Counted from the stretch's first letter, positions 1 through 6,099 are shown. The stretch: DNA of 8,695 nt from JASJHI01 sp965371355 (GCA_965371355.1 CBDUYD010000123.1:1-8695), one strand, 5' to 3'. Numbers and translations are program-made. The notes: a model not told the origin generated them from the sequence alone.

Positions 1-30
1 GCGGGTCGGTCGGGTGCGGGTCGGTCGGGT
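1..30. repeat. Exact 15-bp tandem duplication at the window edge
   Basis: The 15-mer GCGGGTCGGTCGGGT occurs twice head to tail (1-15 and 16-30) and ends right before the birA stop codon. Each unit is itself built from GGTCGG/CGGGT pieces, so this looks like a low-complexity G-rich microsatellite. The window starts here, so the array may continue to the left. No function can be assigned. Confidence 0.8.
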
Positions 31-765
31 TCAGCGCAGGTGGACGATGTCGCCGACGTCGAACCGGTGGAGGTCGCCGCGGGCATCGCGCACGACGAGC
101 CTGCCCGAGGGCTCGACATCGACGGCGAGGCCGGTGACGACCCGCCCGCCGGGGAGTTCGACCCGCACCGAGCGGCCGAGGGTGAGGAGTTCGCCGCGGT
201 AGATGTCGTCAACGATGTCGGGGAGGGCGTCGAACGCAGCGAGCAGGTCGGCGAGCACGTCGGCAGGGGCGATGTCGGTACCGAGGCGCGCGGCACCCGG
301 GGGAGCCGATCTCACGTTGAGTCCGACGCCGACGACAACGGCACCGTCCTTCGATCGCTGCGCGAGGATGCCCGCCAGCTTGCGGTCGTCGAGCAGCACG
401 TCGTTGGGCCACTTCAGCCCCACCGCGGCGCCGGTGCGGGCGGCTCCGGCTGCCGCCAGCGACTTGCGCGCCGCGCCGAGGGTCGCCAGGCCGACCCGCT
501 GGGTCAACTCGGCCGCCACATCGGGCACATCGTCGAACAGCATCGACACGAGCAAGCCGGTGCCCGCTGGCGCCTCCCAGCGCCGGTCGAGTCGCCCCCG
601 TCCGGCGGTCTGGTGATCGGCGGCGAGAACGGTGCGGTCGCCGGCGAGGCCATTCTCGTACGCTTCGAGCAGGTCGGCGTTCGTGCTGCCTGTCTCGGCG
701 ACATGGTGGACCGACCATCGCGTGGGCCACTGCGCCGCACTCCAGATGCGTCCAAGTCCGACCAC
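31..765 (-). CDS. birA: Biotin--[acetyl-CoA-carboxylase] ligase (BirA, no HTH domain)
   Basis: Makes biotinyl-5'-AMP from biotin and ATP and transfers biotin to a lysine of carrier domains, in the cytoplasm. Seen in the 244-residue product: ETGSTN at 24-29 (substrate entry), the biotin/ATP loop TAGRGR at 53-58 followed by a Trp at 63, the LKWPNDV block at 117-123, and KLAGIL with the catalytic-type Lys129, then a GVGLNV strand and a small C-terminal SH3-like domain. There is no N-terminal winged helix, so it is a mono-functional ligase and not a DNA-binding repressor. I chose GTG at 765. An in-frame ATG at 867 would add 34 residues unlike the family and overlap accA3 by about 80 bp, and I see no start codon between 765 and the conserved part. 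The likely substrate, the BCCP domain of accA3, is encoded divergently 19 bp away. Confidence 0.93.
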   Translation of the reverse strand: MVGLGRIWSAAQWPTRWSVHHVAETGSTNADLLEAYENGLAGDRTVLAADHQTAGRGRLDRRWEAPAGTGLLVSMLFDDVPDVAAELTQRVGLATLGAARKSLAAAGAARTGAAVGLKWPNDVLLDDRKLAGILAQRSKDGAVVVGVGLNVRSAPPGAARLGTDIAPADVLADLLAAFDALPDIVDDIYRGELLTLGRSVRVELPGGRVVTGLAVDVEPSGRLVVRDARGDLHRFDVGDIVHLR

Positions 766-771
766 GGCCCC

Positions 772-777
772 TACATT
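772..777 (+). promoter_or_regulatory. Putative -10 box for accA3 (leaderless start)
   Basis: TACATT fits the actinobacterial TANNNT -10 pattern and lies exactly 7 nt before the GTG start at 785. Transcription would begin at or next to the start codon. No purine-rich Shine-Dalgarno sequence precedes the GTG, and I see no good -35 hexamer. This placement supports GTG785 as the translation start. Confidence 0.45.
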
Positions 778-778
778 G
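773..778 (-). promoter_or_regulatory. Possible weak -10 box for birA, overlapping that of accA3
   Basis: Read on the minus strand this is CAATGT, 7 nt before the birA GTG at 765. It keeps the A at position 2 and T at position 6 of the -10 consensus but lacks the first T. It overlaps the opposite-strand TACATT by five bases, so one short AT-rich patch could open for both directions. An AGGGG follows, but it is only two bases from the GTG, too close for a normal ribosome binding site. Confidence 0.25.
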
Positions 779-784
779 TCACCC

Positions 785-2554
785 GTGTTCCACAAGATCC
801 TGATTGCCAATCGAGGCGAGATCGCGGTGAGGGTGATCCGTGCGGCCCGCGAGATGGGGATCTCCACGGTGGCTGTTTACTCCGAGCTCGATCGCGACGC
901 GCTGCACGTGCGGCTGGCCGACGAGGCGTTCGCACTCGGTGGTCAGACCGCGGCCGAGAGCTATATCAACACCGATGCCGTCCTCGCCGCGATCCGCGAC
1001 AGCGGGGCCGATGCGGTGCACCCGGGCTACGGATTCTTCAGCGAGAACGCCGACTTCGCGCGTGCGATCATCGACATGGGCGTCGAGTTCATCGGTCCCC
1101 CGCCCGAGGCGATGGACGAGATGTCCGACAAGGTCTCGAGCCGCAAGGCGGCGCTGCGCGGCGGTGCCCCGATCGTGCCCGGCACAACCGAGTTCGCCGA
1201 GGGAGCCGACGAGATCCGCGCGTTCGGTGAAGAACACGGCTGGCCCGTCTGCATCAAGGCCGCATTCGGAGGCGGCGGCCGCGGGATGAAGGTCGTCGCG
1301 TCGGCCGACGAGGTCGACGACGCGATGGCCGGCGCCCAACGCGAGGCGAAGAGTTTCTTCGGCCGCGACGAGGTGTACGTCGAGCGCTACCTCACCTGGC
1401 CGCGCCACGTCGAGGTCCAGATCGTCGGCGACAAGCACGGCGAGGTGGTCTGGGTGTCGACCCGCGACTGCTCCGCGCAGCGCCGCCACCAGAAGTTGAT
1501 CGAGGAGGCACCGGCACCCGGTCTTCCCGACGGGCTCGAGCAGGCGATGGGCGAGGCCGCGGTCGATGCGGCCAAGGCGGTCGGCTACTACGGTGCCGGA
1601 ACCGTCGAGTTCATCTACCAGGACGGCGATTTCTTCTTCCTCGAGATGAACACCCGGCTACAGGTCGAGCACCCGGTGACCGAGATGATCACCGACATCG
1701 ATCTCGTCGAATGGCAGATCCGCGTCGCAGCCGGTGAAGCGTTGCCGATGACACAGGCCGAGATCAACGCATCGCGGCGCGGCCATGCCATCGAGGTGAG
1801 GATCAACGCCGAGGATCCGGCCGCCGGCAAGTTCCTCCCCTCCCCCGGTCCCGTGACCGCCCTCGTCCCACCCGACGGATTCGGTGTGCGGTTCGACACC
1901 GGCTACCTCGCCGGCGACGAGATCAGCCAGTTCTACGACAACCTGGTCGGCAAGCTCGTCGTCTGGGGTCGCGATCGCGACGTCGCCATCGCCCGCACGA
2001 TCCGCTGTCTCGAGGAGATGGTGGTCGAGGGCGTGGTCACCACGATCCCAGCCGATCTCGCGATCCTGCGCCACCCCGACTTCGTCGCCCTCGAGCACTC
2101 GACCAGGTGGGTCGAAGAGGTGCTCGATCTCACCGGTGTCGGCGGATCCACCGAGTTGGCATCTCCCGAGCGCGACGACGAAGCCGGTCCGTTGGTGCTC
2201 CGCTCGACGACGGTCGAGGTGAACGCCAAGCGTTTCGAAGTGAAGATGTGGGTACCCGAAGCGGCAACGGCCGCGGCGGCTCCGGCCAAGAAGCGCGAGC
2301 GGCGCGGCGGTGCCGGCGCCGGTGGTTCCTCGACGGCGGCATCGGGCAACGTCGAGGCACCCATGCAGGGAACGATCGTGAAGGTGCTCGTCGAAGTGGG
2401 CGACGACGTCGAGGCCGGTACCGGGGTCGTGGTGCTCGAGGCGATGAAGATGGAGAACCAGATCAACGCCGACGCCGCCGGCACGGTTGCGGCGGTCAAG
2501 GTCGCGGCGGGTGACACCGTCGGTGGCGGCGACGTTCTCGTCGTGATCGAATAG
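785..2554 (+). CDS. accA3: Acyl-CoA carboxylase alpha subunit (biotin carboxylase + biotin carrier)
   Basis: Carries out ATP-dependent carboxylation of biotin and holds that biotin for a separate carboxyltransferase beta subunit, not in this window. The full enzyme would be an acetyl-/propionyl-CoA carboxylase giving malonyl- or methylmalonyl-CoA. The 589-residue product opens with the typical FHKILIANRGEIAVRV biotin carboxylase N-terminus. The ATP-grasp glycine loop GGGGRGMK is at 162-169 after Lys158, and the catalytic block EMNTRLQVEHPVTE begins at 287, with Arg291 in the place of the E. coli AccC catalytic Arg. A short strand-rich segment to about 490 is followed by an Ala/Gly/Lys/Arg linker (about 491-522). 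The carrier domain has EAMKMEN with biotinyl Lys555, 34 residues from the C-terminus. GTG785 is preferred; in-frame TTG776 and ATG746 are alternatives, but the first has no better support and the second overlaps birA. The acyl-CoA substrate cannot be read from this subunit, and the gene symbol is by analogy with Mycobacterium. Confidence 0.95.
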   Translation: MFHKILIANRGEIAVRVIRAAREMGISTVAVYSELDRDALHVRLADEAFALGGQTAAESYINTDAVLAAIRDSGADAVHPGYGFFSENADFARAIIDMGVEFIGPPPEAMDEMSDKVSSRKAALRGGAPIVPGTTEFAEGADEIRAFGEEHGWPVCIKAAFGGGGRGMKVVASADEVDDAMAGAQREAKSFFGRDEVYVERYLTWPRHVEVQIVGDKHGEVVWVSTRDCSAQRRHQKLIEEAPAPGLPDGLEQAMGEAAVDAAKAVGYYGAGTVEFIYQDGDFFFLEMNTRLQVEHPVTEMITDIDLVEWQIRVAAGEALPMTQAEINASRRGHAIEVRINAEDPAAGKFLPSPGPVTALVPPDGFGVRFDTGYLAGDEISQFYDNLVGKLVVWGRDRDVAIARTIRCLEEMVVEGVVTTIPADLAILRHPDFVALEHSTRWVEEVLDLTGVGGSTELASPERDDEAGPLVLRSTTVEVNAKRFEVKMWVPEAATAAAAPAKKRERRGGAGAGGSSTAASGNVEAPMQGTIVKVLVEVGDDVEAGTGVVVLEAMKMENQINADAAGTVAAVKVAAGDTVGGGDVLVVIE

Positions 2555-2561
2555 CGTCAAC

Positions 2562-2578
2562 CCCGCGCGCGAAGCGGG
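2562..2578. terminator. Weak hairpin between convergent accA3 and small ORF
   Basis: CCCGC (2562-2566) can pair with GCGGG (2574-2578) around a 7-nt GCGCGAA loop. It lies in the 24-bp gap between the stop codons of two converging genes, where a two-way terminator would be expected. The stem is only 5 bp and no T-run follows on either strand, so the call is tentative. Confidence 0.25.
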
Positions 2579-2743
2579 TCAGCGGTGGAGCTGGAGCGAG
2601 CGCGACATCTCCGCGCGGGCATCTTCGAGAGTGATCCGGGCAGCCCCGAGGTCGCGAACATCCGCTCCGGACGCCCGCAGGGAGTGGCGGTGCTTCCACG
2701 CCTGGACGAGTTCGACGAAGGCGGCGTTCTGTTGTGCGGTCAT
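2579..2743 (-). CDS. Hypothetical small protein (54 aa)
   Basis: I do not recognise a family. The 54-residue product (MTAQQNAAFVELVQAW... to ...SLQLHR) is rich in Ala, Arg, Leu and Glu, and looks largely helical and soluble. It has several Arg/His residues, and no cysteine, signal peptide or membrane segment. Reality is supported by three things: it fills the gap between accA3 and the divergent regulator, it converges on accA3 with a 24-bp gap, and it has a well-placed promoter (TTGGGT, 16 bp, TAACAT) ending 7 nt before this ATG. The in-frame ATG at 2752 overlaps that -10 box and would lie upstream of the predicted transcript start, so ATG2743 is preferred. The open frame extends upstream to 2884, but that part runs through the AT-rich intergenic region and does not look coding. 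It might be co-regulated with the divergent Lrp-type gene; that is inference. Confidence 0.55.
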   Translation of the reverse strand: MTAQQNAAFVELVQAWKHRHSLRASGADVRDLGAARITLEDARAEMSRSLQLHR

Positions 2744-2750
2744 GACAATC

Positions 2751-2778
2751 ATGTTACAAAATGATCGAGTTGACCCAA
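2751..2778 (-). promoter_or_regulatory. Putative promoter of the 54-aa ORF (leaderless)
   Basis: On the minus strand the -35-like hexamer TTGGGT (plus-strand 2773-2778) is followed by a 16-bp spacer and the -10 hexamer TAACAT (plus-strand 2751-2756). The hexamer ends 7 nt before the ATG at 2743, so the message would start at or next to the start codon. The 7-mer GTAACAT recurs at the same distance before the M15 peptidase gene. Confidence 0.5.
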
Positions 2779-2791
2779 CCTTGAGAACGAA

Positions 2792-2850
2792 GTATCCGGA
2801 CTCAGATTCGGCCGAATACCTTTGTTCACAAAGCCGATCAGGGTATCCGC
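2792..2850. promoter_or_regulatory. Cluster of inverted repeats and GTATYCGS copies upstream of the Lrp-type gene
   Basis: In the 132-bp gap between the divergent small ORF and regulator I see three copies of GTATYCGS: plus-strand GTATCCGG (2792-2799), a minus-strand GTATTCGG (plus-strand 2812-2819) and plus-strand GTATCCGC (2843-2850). Their centres are about 20 and 31 bp apart, near two and three helical turns. Within the same stretch are a perfect 12-bp palindrome ATTCGGCCGAAT (2806-2817) and a near-perfect CTTTGTTCACAAAG (2820-2833; six of seven pairs). Lrp/AsnC proteins often bind several phased sites in their own promoter, so autoregulation is a reasonable guess. Confidence 0.4.
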
Positions 2851-2875
2851 TTTCGATGTATGAAACGATTGTCGG

Positions 2876-3343
2876 ATGTACCACCTCGACGACATCAACC
2901 GTGAACTACTCGACCTCCTGCAGATCGACGGGCGGATGTCCTATCGCGAGCTCGGCGAACGGTGCGGGCTGACGGCCCCGGCGGTGGCCGAGCGCGTCCG
3001 TAAACTCGAGGACGCCGGGATCATCCGCGGCTACCGCGCGATGGTCGACTACGAGGCACTCGGGTTTCCGATCCTGTGCATCGTGCGGCTCAACGCCCCG
3101 CGCGGCGTCTCTAGCGTCGATCCGAGGATCGAGGCGATCCCGGAGGTCATCGAGGCGAACCGTGTCACGGGATCGGAGTCGCACGTGATCCGCGCCCGCG
3201 TACGCAGCACCCGCGATCTCGAGGACCTGCTGCACGAATTGTGGGAGGAGGGCGACTCGACCACCAGCATCGTGACCAGCTCGCCGGTGCCTCGCCGTCC
3301 GATGAACCTGAAGGCGACCGGGGCGGGCCGGGCGATCGGCTGA
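2876..3343 (+). CDS. Lrp/AsnC family transcriptional regulator
   Basis: A DNA-binding regulator whose relatives sense amino acids or similar small molecules and act as dimers or octamers. The 155-residue product has the classic layout. DDINRELLDLLQIDGRMSYR at 5-24 leads into a helix-turn-helix whose recognition helix is about 33-45 (TAPAVAERVRKLE), followed by AGIIRGY. A RAM/ligand-binding alpha-beta sandwich runs from about 64 to 135, including VTGSESHVIRARV from 97, the place where the family usually has a ligand-contacting TGxxD block; here Ser102 stands where Asp is common. Length matches the family. ATG2876 is chosen because the N-terminus aligns with the family. I see neither a clear Shine-Dalgarno sequence nor a strong -10; a weak AACGAT ends 6 nt before the ATG. 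It diverges from the 54-aa ORF across a repeat-rich gap, and its stop lies 4 bp from that of the convergent lpdA. Its ligand is unknown; with lysS/dapD nearby lysine is only one guess. Confidence 0.9.
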   Translation: MYHLDDINRELLDLLQIDGRMSYRELGERCGLTAPAVAERVRKLEDAGIIRGYRAMVDYEALGFPILCIVRLNAPRGVSSVDPRIEAIPEVIEANRVTGSESHVIRARVRSTRDLEDLLHELWEEGDSTTSIVTSSPVPRRPMNLKATGAGRAIG

Positions 3344-3364
3344 GCGGCTACTCCGCCGCCTCGG
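3340..3364. terminator. Hairpin spanning the convergent stops of the Lrp-type gene and lpdA
   Basis: Nine pairs can form: C3340-G3364, T3341-G3363 (wobble), G3342-C3362 and A3343-T3361, then a bulged C3360, then GCGGC (3344-3348) with GCCGC (3355-3359) around the loop TACTCC. The hairpin covers both stop codons, which are only 4 bp apart. No T-run is present, so termination efficiency cannot be judged, but the position suits a two-way terminator. Confidence 0.35.
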
Positions 3365-4709
3365 ACAGCGCCTCGGACAGCGCGGGATGCACGAGGATGC
3401 TCTCCTCGATGTCGGTCACGGTGAGGTCGGCGGTGACCGCCAGCGCGATCACCGAGATCAGTTCGGCGGCATGACGCCCGACGATCGACCCTCCGAGCAC
3501 CACGCCGGTCGCCGGGTCGGAGATGATCTTGACGAAACCGCGGGTGTCGTTGTCGATCATCGCCTTGGCCGTGACCGAGAACGGCACCTTGGTGACGCGG
3601 ATCTTGCGACCGGAGCTGAACGCTTCGGCCTCGGCGAGGCCCACGTCGGCGATCTCGGGCTCGGTGAAGATCGCCGAGGCCGCCTTGTCGTAGTCGAGGT
3701 GGCGGTGACTACGGGTGTGACCGCCCATCACGTGCTCGGCGATCTTGCGTCCCTGGATCGCAGCGACCGACGAGAGCGGCAGCTTGCCGCTGATGTCGCC
3801 TGCCGCGTAGATGTGCGCGACGTTCGTGACGCAGTGGTGCGTGATCGGAATGTACCCGCCGTCGTCGACCTCGACCCCGGCGGCGTCGAGTCCGATACCG
3901 GCGGTGTTCGGCACCGATCCGATCGCCAGCACGGCGAGGCTCGACTCGACCGCGCGCCCGTCGTCACAGCGCACGATCACCCCGTCGTCGGTGCGCTCGA
4001 TCGCCTGGGCGCGGGCGCCGATCAAGAGCTTCACACCGCGCCGCATGAACTCTTCCTCGAGCAGCGCTGCAACCTCGGGATCCTTGCCGGGCAGCACCTG
4101 CTGGCGGCTGACGACGAGGGTGACCTCGGCTCCGAACGACGAGAACATGTGGACGAACTCGACACCGGTCACGCCCGATCCGATGACGGTGACGCTCTCG
4201 GGGAACTCCTTGGGCGGATAGCAGTCGCGGGTGGTGAGGATGCGGTCGCCGTCGGGGACGCACCACGGCGGGATACGAGGGCTCGAGCCGGTGGCGACGA
4301 GCGCCGCATCGAACTCGACGATCTCGAGGCCGGTGAGCGAATCGATCTCGGCGGAGTTGGGGCCGGTGAACCTCGCCGTGCCGCGAACGATCCGCACACC
4401 CTGGCTCTCGAGGATGTCGGTCGTGTTGTCGCTCATCTTCGACTTGATCGTCTCGATCCGCGACGTGAGCCCGTCGACATCGACCTCGGTGTCGACGCGG
4501 TCGAGGCCCATTCCCTCGAGGCGGCGCCCGTACGCCATCGCTCCACCGGTGGCGATCATCGACTTCGACGGGATGCAGTCCAACAGGTGCGCGGCACCGC
4601 CGACGATGTCGCGCTCGACCATCGTCACCTCGGCGCCGAGGCGGACGGCGTAGGTCGCGGCCGTGTTGCCGGCGGGACCACCACCGATGATCAGGAATCG
4701 AACTGGCAC
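3348..4709 (-). CDS. lpdA: LpdA-like NAD(P)H-dependent flavoprotein (quinone reductase type)
   Basis: FAD-containing member of the flavoprotein disulfide reductase superfamily, cytoplasmic. It resembles mycobacterial LpdA (Rv3303c), which reduces quinones rather than lipoamide, both in overall sequence and in the blocks ATGSSPRI and IGSGVTGVEF. In the 453 residues: FAD-binding GGGPAG at 9-14, active-site segment GGAAHLLDCIPSK at 37-49, ATG at 139-141, NAD(P) Rossmann loop GSGVTG at 177-182, and the second FAD motif AAGD at 302-305. The C-terminal dimerisation domain ends in HPALSE with His441 and Glu446. The redox CxxxxC is broken: position 40 is Ala and only Cys45 remains, so a lipoamide dehydrogenase role is unlikely. 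The acidic residue that usually ends the NAD-binding second strand is absent (VVSRQQ, 199-204), which may allow NADPH; that is inference. Start is GTG4709, set by a -10 box 6 nt upstream. A 12-bp tandem duplication (3358-3381) encodes ALSE twice at the C-terminus. The gene lies 43 bp downstream of the M15 gene on the same strand. Confidence 0.85.
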   Translation of the reverse strand: MPVRFLIIGGGPAGNTAATYAVRLGAEVTMVERDIVGGAAHLLDCIPSKSMIATGGAMAYGRRLEGMGLDRVDTEVDVDGLTSRIETIKSKMSDNTTDILESQGVRIVRGTARFTGPNSAEIDSLTGLEIVEFDAALVATGSSPRIPPWCVPDGDRILTTRDCYPPKEFPESVTVIGSGVTGVEFVHMFSSFGAEVTLVVSRQQVLPGKDPEVAALLEEEFMRRGVKLLIGARAQAIERTDDGVIVRCDDGRAVESSLAVLAIGSVPNTAGIGLDAAGVEVDDGGYIPITHHCVTNVAHIYAAGDISGKLPLSSVAAIQGRKIAEHVMGGHTRSHRHLDYDKAASAIFTEPEIADVGLAEAEAFSSGRKIRVTKVPFSVTAKAMIDNDTRGFVKIISDPATGVVLGGSIVGRHAAELISVIALAVTADLTVTDIEESILVHPALSEALSEAAE

Positions 4710-4715
4710 GCGCCC

Positions 4716-4721
4716 AGGTTA
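4716..4721 (-). promoter_or_regulatory. Putative -10 box of lpdA (leaderless)
   Basis: TAACCT on the minus strand ends 6 nt before the GTG at 4709, preceded by G (GTAACCT), nearly the same 7-mer seen before the small ORF and the M15 gene. There is no Shine-Dalgarno sequence. It lies in the 43-bp gap after the M15 stop codon, suggesting lpdA has its own promoter besides any read-through. No convincing -35 hexamer was found. Confidence 0.45.
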
Positions 4722-4752
4722 CGTCCGCCGGGAACGTGAACGGCCCTGGTGG

Positions 4753-6099
4753 TCAGCCGGATTCGGCCAGCCCGTCGTGGGCGAAGAACGTGGCCCGCTC
4801 GGTCTCTTCGATCGGCAGCGGTATCGCCGGTTCGTCATCGGTCGACGTGTCGAGCGCGGACGACCCCGGGTTCGGGCAGAACCGCGATGGATAGGGCAGG
4901 TGATCACGCTGCTCGCCGACCCACTCGAAGTGCATGCCGTCGGGCGTGAGGAAGTTGCCACCCCAGGCGAAACCGTGCTTTCGGAAGATGCGTACCGTGC
5001 CGCAGTTCATGTCCGGCGGAGCGCAGCCCTGGCAGGACCCGATCGTGTTGGTGTCGATCGCCTGCCCCCAGCTGTGCCGTGAGAGGAATCCGAGGCGACT
5101 GTTCGGGGTGAGCCTGTTGAACCTCGGGTAGTAGCACCCGCCCGCCGAGTTGGCGTTCGCGTAGTTGATCGTGTACTCGAGACCCGCCGCGATGAGTTCG
5201 TTCATCGCCGCCCGGAGCGGGATGCGCACCGTCTTGTGGCAGCCCGTGTAGAGCTTGAGCTGGCCGATGCTCCCGCTCGTGATGTTCGCAGCCCTCCAGG
5301 CGGCGTCCTGGGTGACGCTGCCGTTACCGTTGACGCGGTACGCGAACTCGCCGAGCTTCTGCTTCGTCTGCGCCATGCCGAGCGTGAGGTCGGGGTCGCG
5401 CAGGTCCCAGCTACGCCGGATGCGGATCGACGTGCTGACGAGGCCCTGTCTCGAGAGCTGCGCGTTGACCGCGGCCCTCGAATCGAAGCCCCAGATCACG
5501 ACCCGGCTGAGACGGAAGAGCCCGATGCGGGCGGCGCCCTCGGGCGACATCAGGATCTCGGTGCCGCCGGTGATCGCGTCGGCGACGACGGCACCGATCG
5601 TGTAGTCGACCTGGTTGCCGGCATCGCCGACCAGCGTGATCACATCGCCGGCCTTGGCGCCGCGCATTCCTGCGGTGAGCTTGCTCATCACGACCCTCGT
5701 CGAGGTCATCGCGGCCGAGACGGACGCGCCCATCGCGGGGCCGACGAACGCCTGGGGCAGTACGGTCGTGCCCATCGGGTAGGCGAAACCCCCCGCGGGC
5801 TGCTGGACGACCGAACCACCACGGCGGATCTTGACCAGCCCGACGCTCGCCGATCGCCCGACGACCGCCGTGCCGCCGGCGTCCTTCGCCGCCTGGATCG
5901 CCCTGGTGGCGGTGGAGTCCTTGAGCTGACCGCTGTTGTAGACCGTGACGAGGTCGGTGGTGAGCTCTGGATTGCGCGTCGCCCTCGCCAACGCGCCCGA
6001 CGCGGGCTGGTCGATCCGCGGCGGGTCGGCTGCCGCGACCCCGACCGCCCCGACCGCCACCAGGACGGCGACGATGGCGAAGCCGATCCTCGTACGCAT
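4753..6099 (-). CDS. Secreted M15-family metallopeptidase with FtsX/MacB-like N-terminal half
   Basis: Probable zinc peptidase acting on peptidoglycan stem peptides (D-alanyl-D-alanine carboxypeptidase type) outside the membrane. The 448-residue product starts with a signal peptide: MRTR, a hydrophobic core at 5-23, then VAAA before Asp25, with no lipobox Cys. The catalytic domain is about 240-405: GCYYPRF, SRHSWGQAID with zinc-ligand candidates His342 and Asp349, and TPDGMHFEW with His390 and an acidic residue three before it (Asp387), where the general base sits in M15 enzymes. All six cysteines (287, 322, 356, 359, 366, 408) are in or next to this domain, so up to three disulfides are possible. 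Residues about 40-225 have no cysteine. Strands such as AGDVITLVGD (about 150) and IGAVVADA, then VVIWGFDSRAAVNAQL (200-215), resemble the extracytoplasmic domain of FtsX/MacB permeases; that match is by eye only. An acidic tail of about 40 residues follows. ATG6099 is chosen over an ATG at 6249 because it gives a proper signal peptide and has a -10 box 7 nt upstream. Confidence 0.8.
   Translation of the reverse strand: MRTRIGFAIVAVLVAVGAVGVAAADPPRIDQPASGALARATRNPELTTDLVTVYNSGQLKDSTATRAIQAAKDAGGTAVVGRSASVGLVKIRRGGSVVQQPAGGFAYPMGTTVLPQAFVGPAMGASVSAAMTSTRVVMSKLTAGMRGAKAGDVITLVGDAGNQVDYTIGAVVADAITGGTEILMSPEGAARIGLFRLSRVVIWGFDSRAAVNAQLSRQGLVSTSIRIRRSWDLRDPDLTLGMAQTKQKLGEFAYRVNGNGSVTQDAAWRAANITSGSIGQLKLYTGCHKTVRIPLRAAMNELIAAGLEYTINYANANSAGGCYYPRFNRLTPNSRLGFLSRHSWGQAIDTNTIGSCQGCAPPDMNCGTVRIFRKHGFAWGGNFLTPDGMHFEWVGEQRDHLPYPSRFCPNPGSSALDTSTDDEPAIPLPIEETERATFFAHDGLAESG

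Noticed and set aside
746..784. Earlier accA3 starts at ATG746 or TTG776
   Set aside because: ATG746 would overlap the birA coding region and lies upstream of the -10 box. TTG776 overlaps that box. GTG785 gives the family N-terminus and the right spacing.
766..867. N-terminal extension of birA from ATG867
   Set aside because: It would overlap accA3 and adds residues unlike biotin ligases; it is the antisense of the accA3 N-terminus.
40..1230. 396-codon plus-strand open frame opposite birA and into accA3
   Set aside because: It runs antisense to clear birA motifs and then through accA3 in another frame. Its product is a low-complexity Arg/Gly/Asp mix, as expected from GC-rich shadow frames.
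1658..2560. 300-codon minus-strand open frame opposite accA3
   Set aside because: Antisense shadow of the carboxylase and carrier domains, of His/Asp/Gly-rich composition.
3387..4739. 450-codon plus-strand open frame opposite lpdA
   Set aside because: Long, but exactly antisense to a well-conserved flavoprotein; the product is rich in Asp/Gly/His/Arg and has no recognisable domain.
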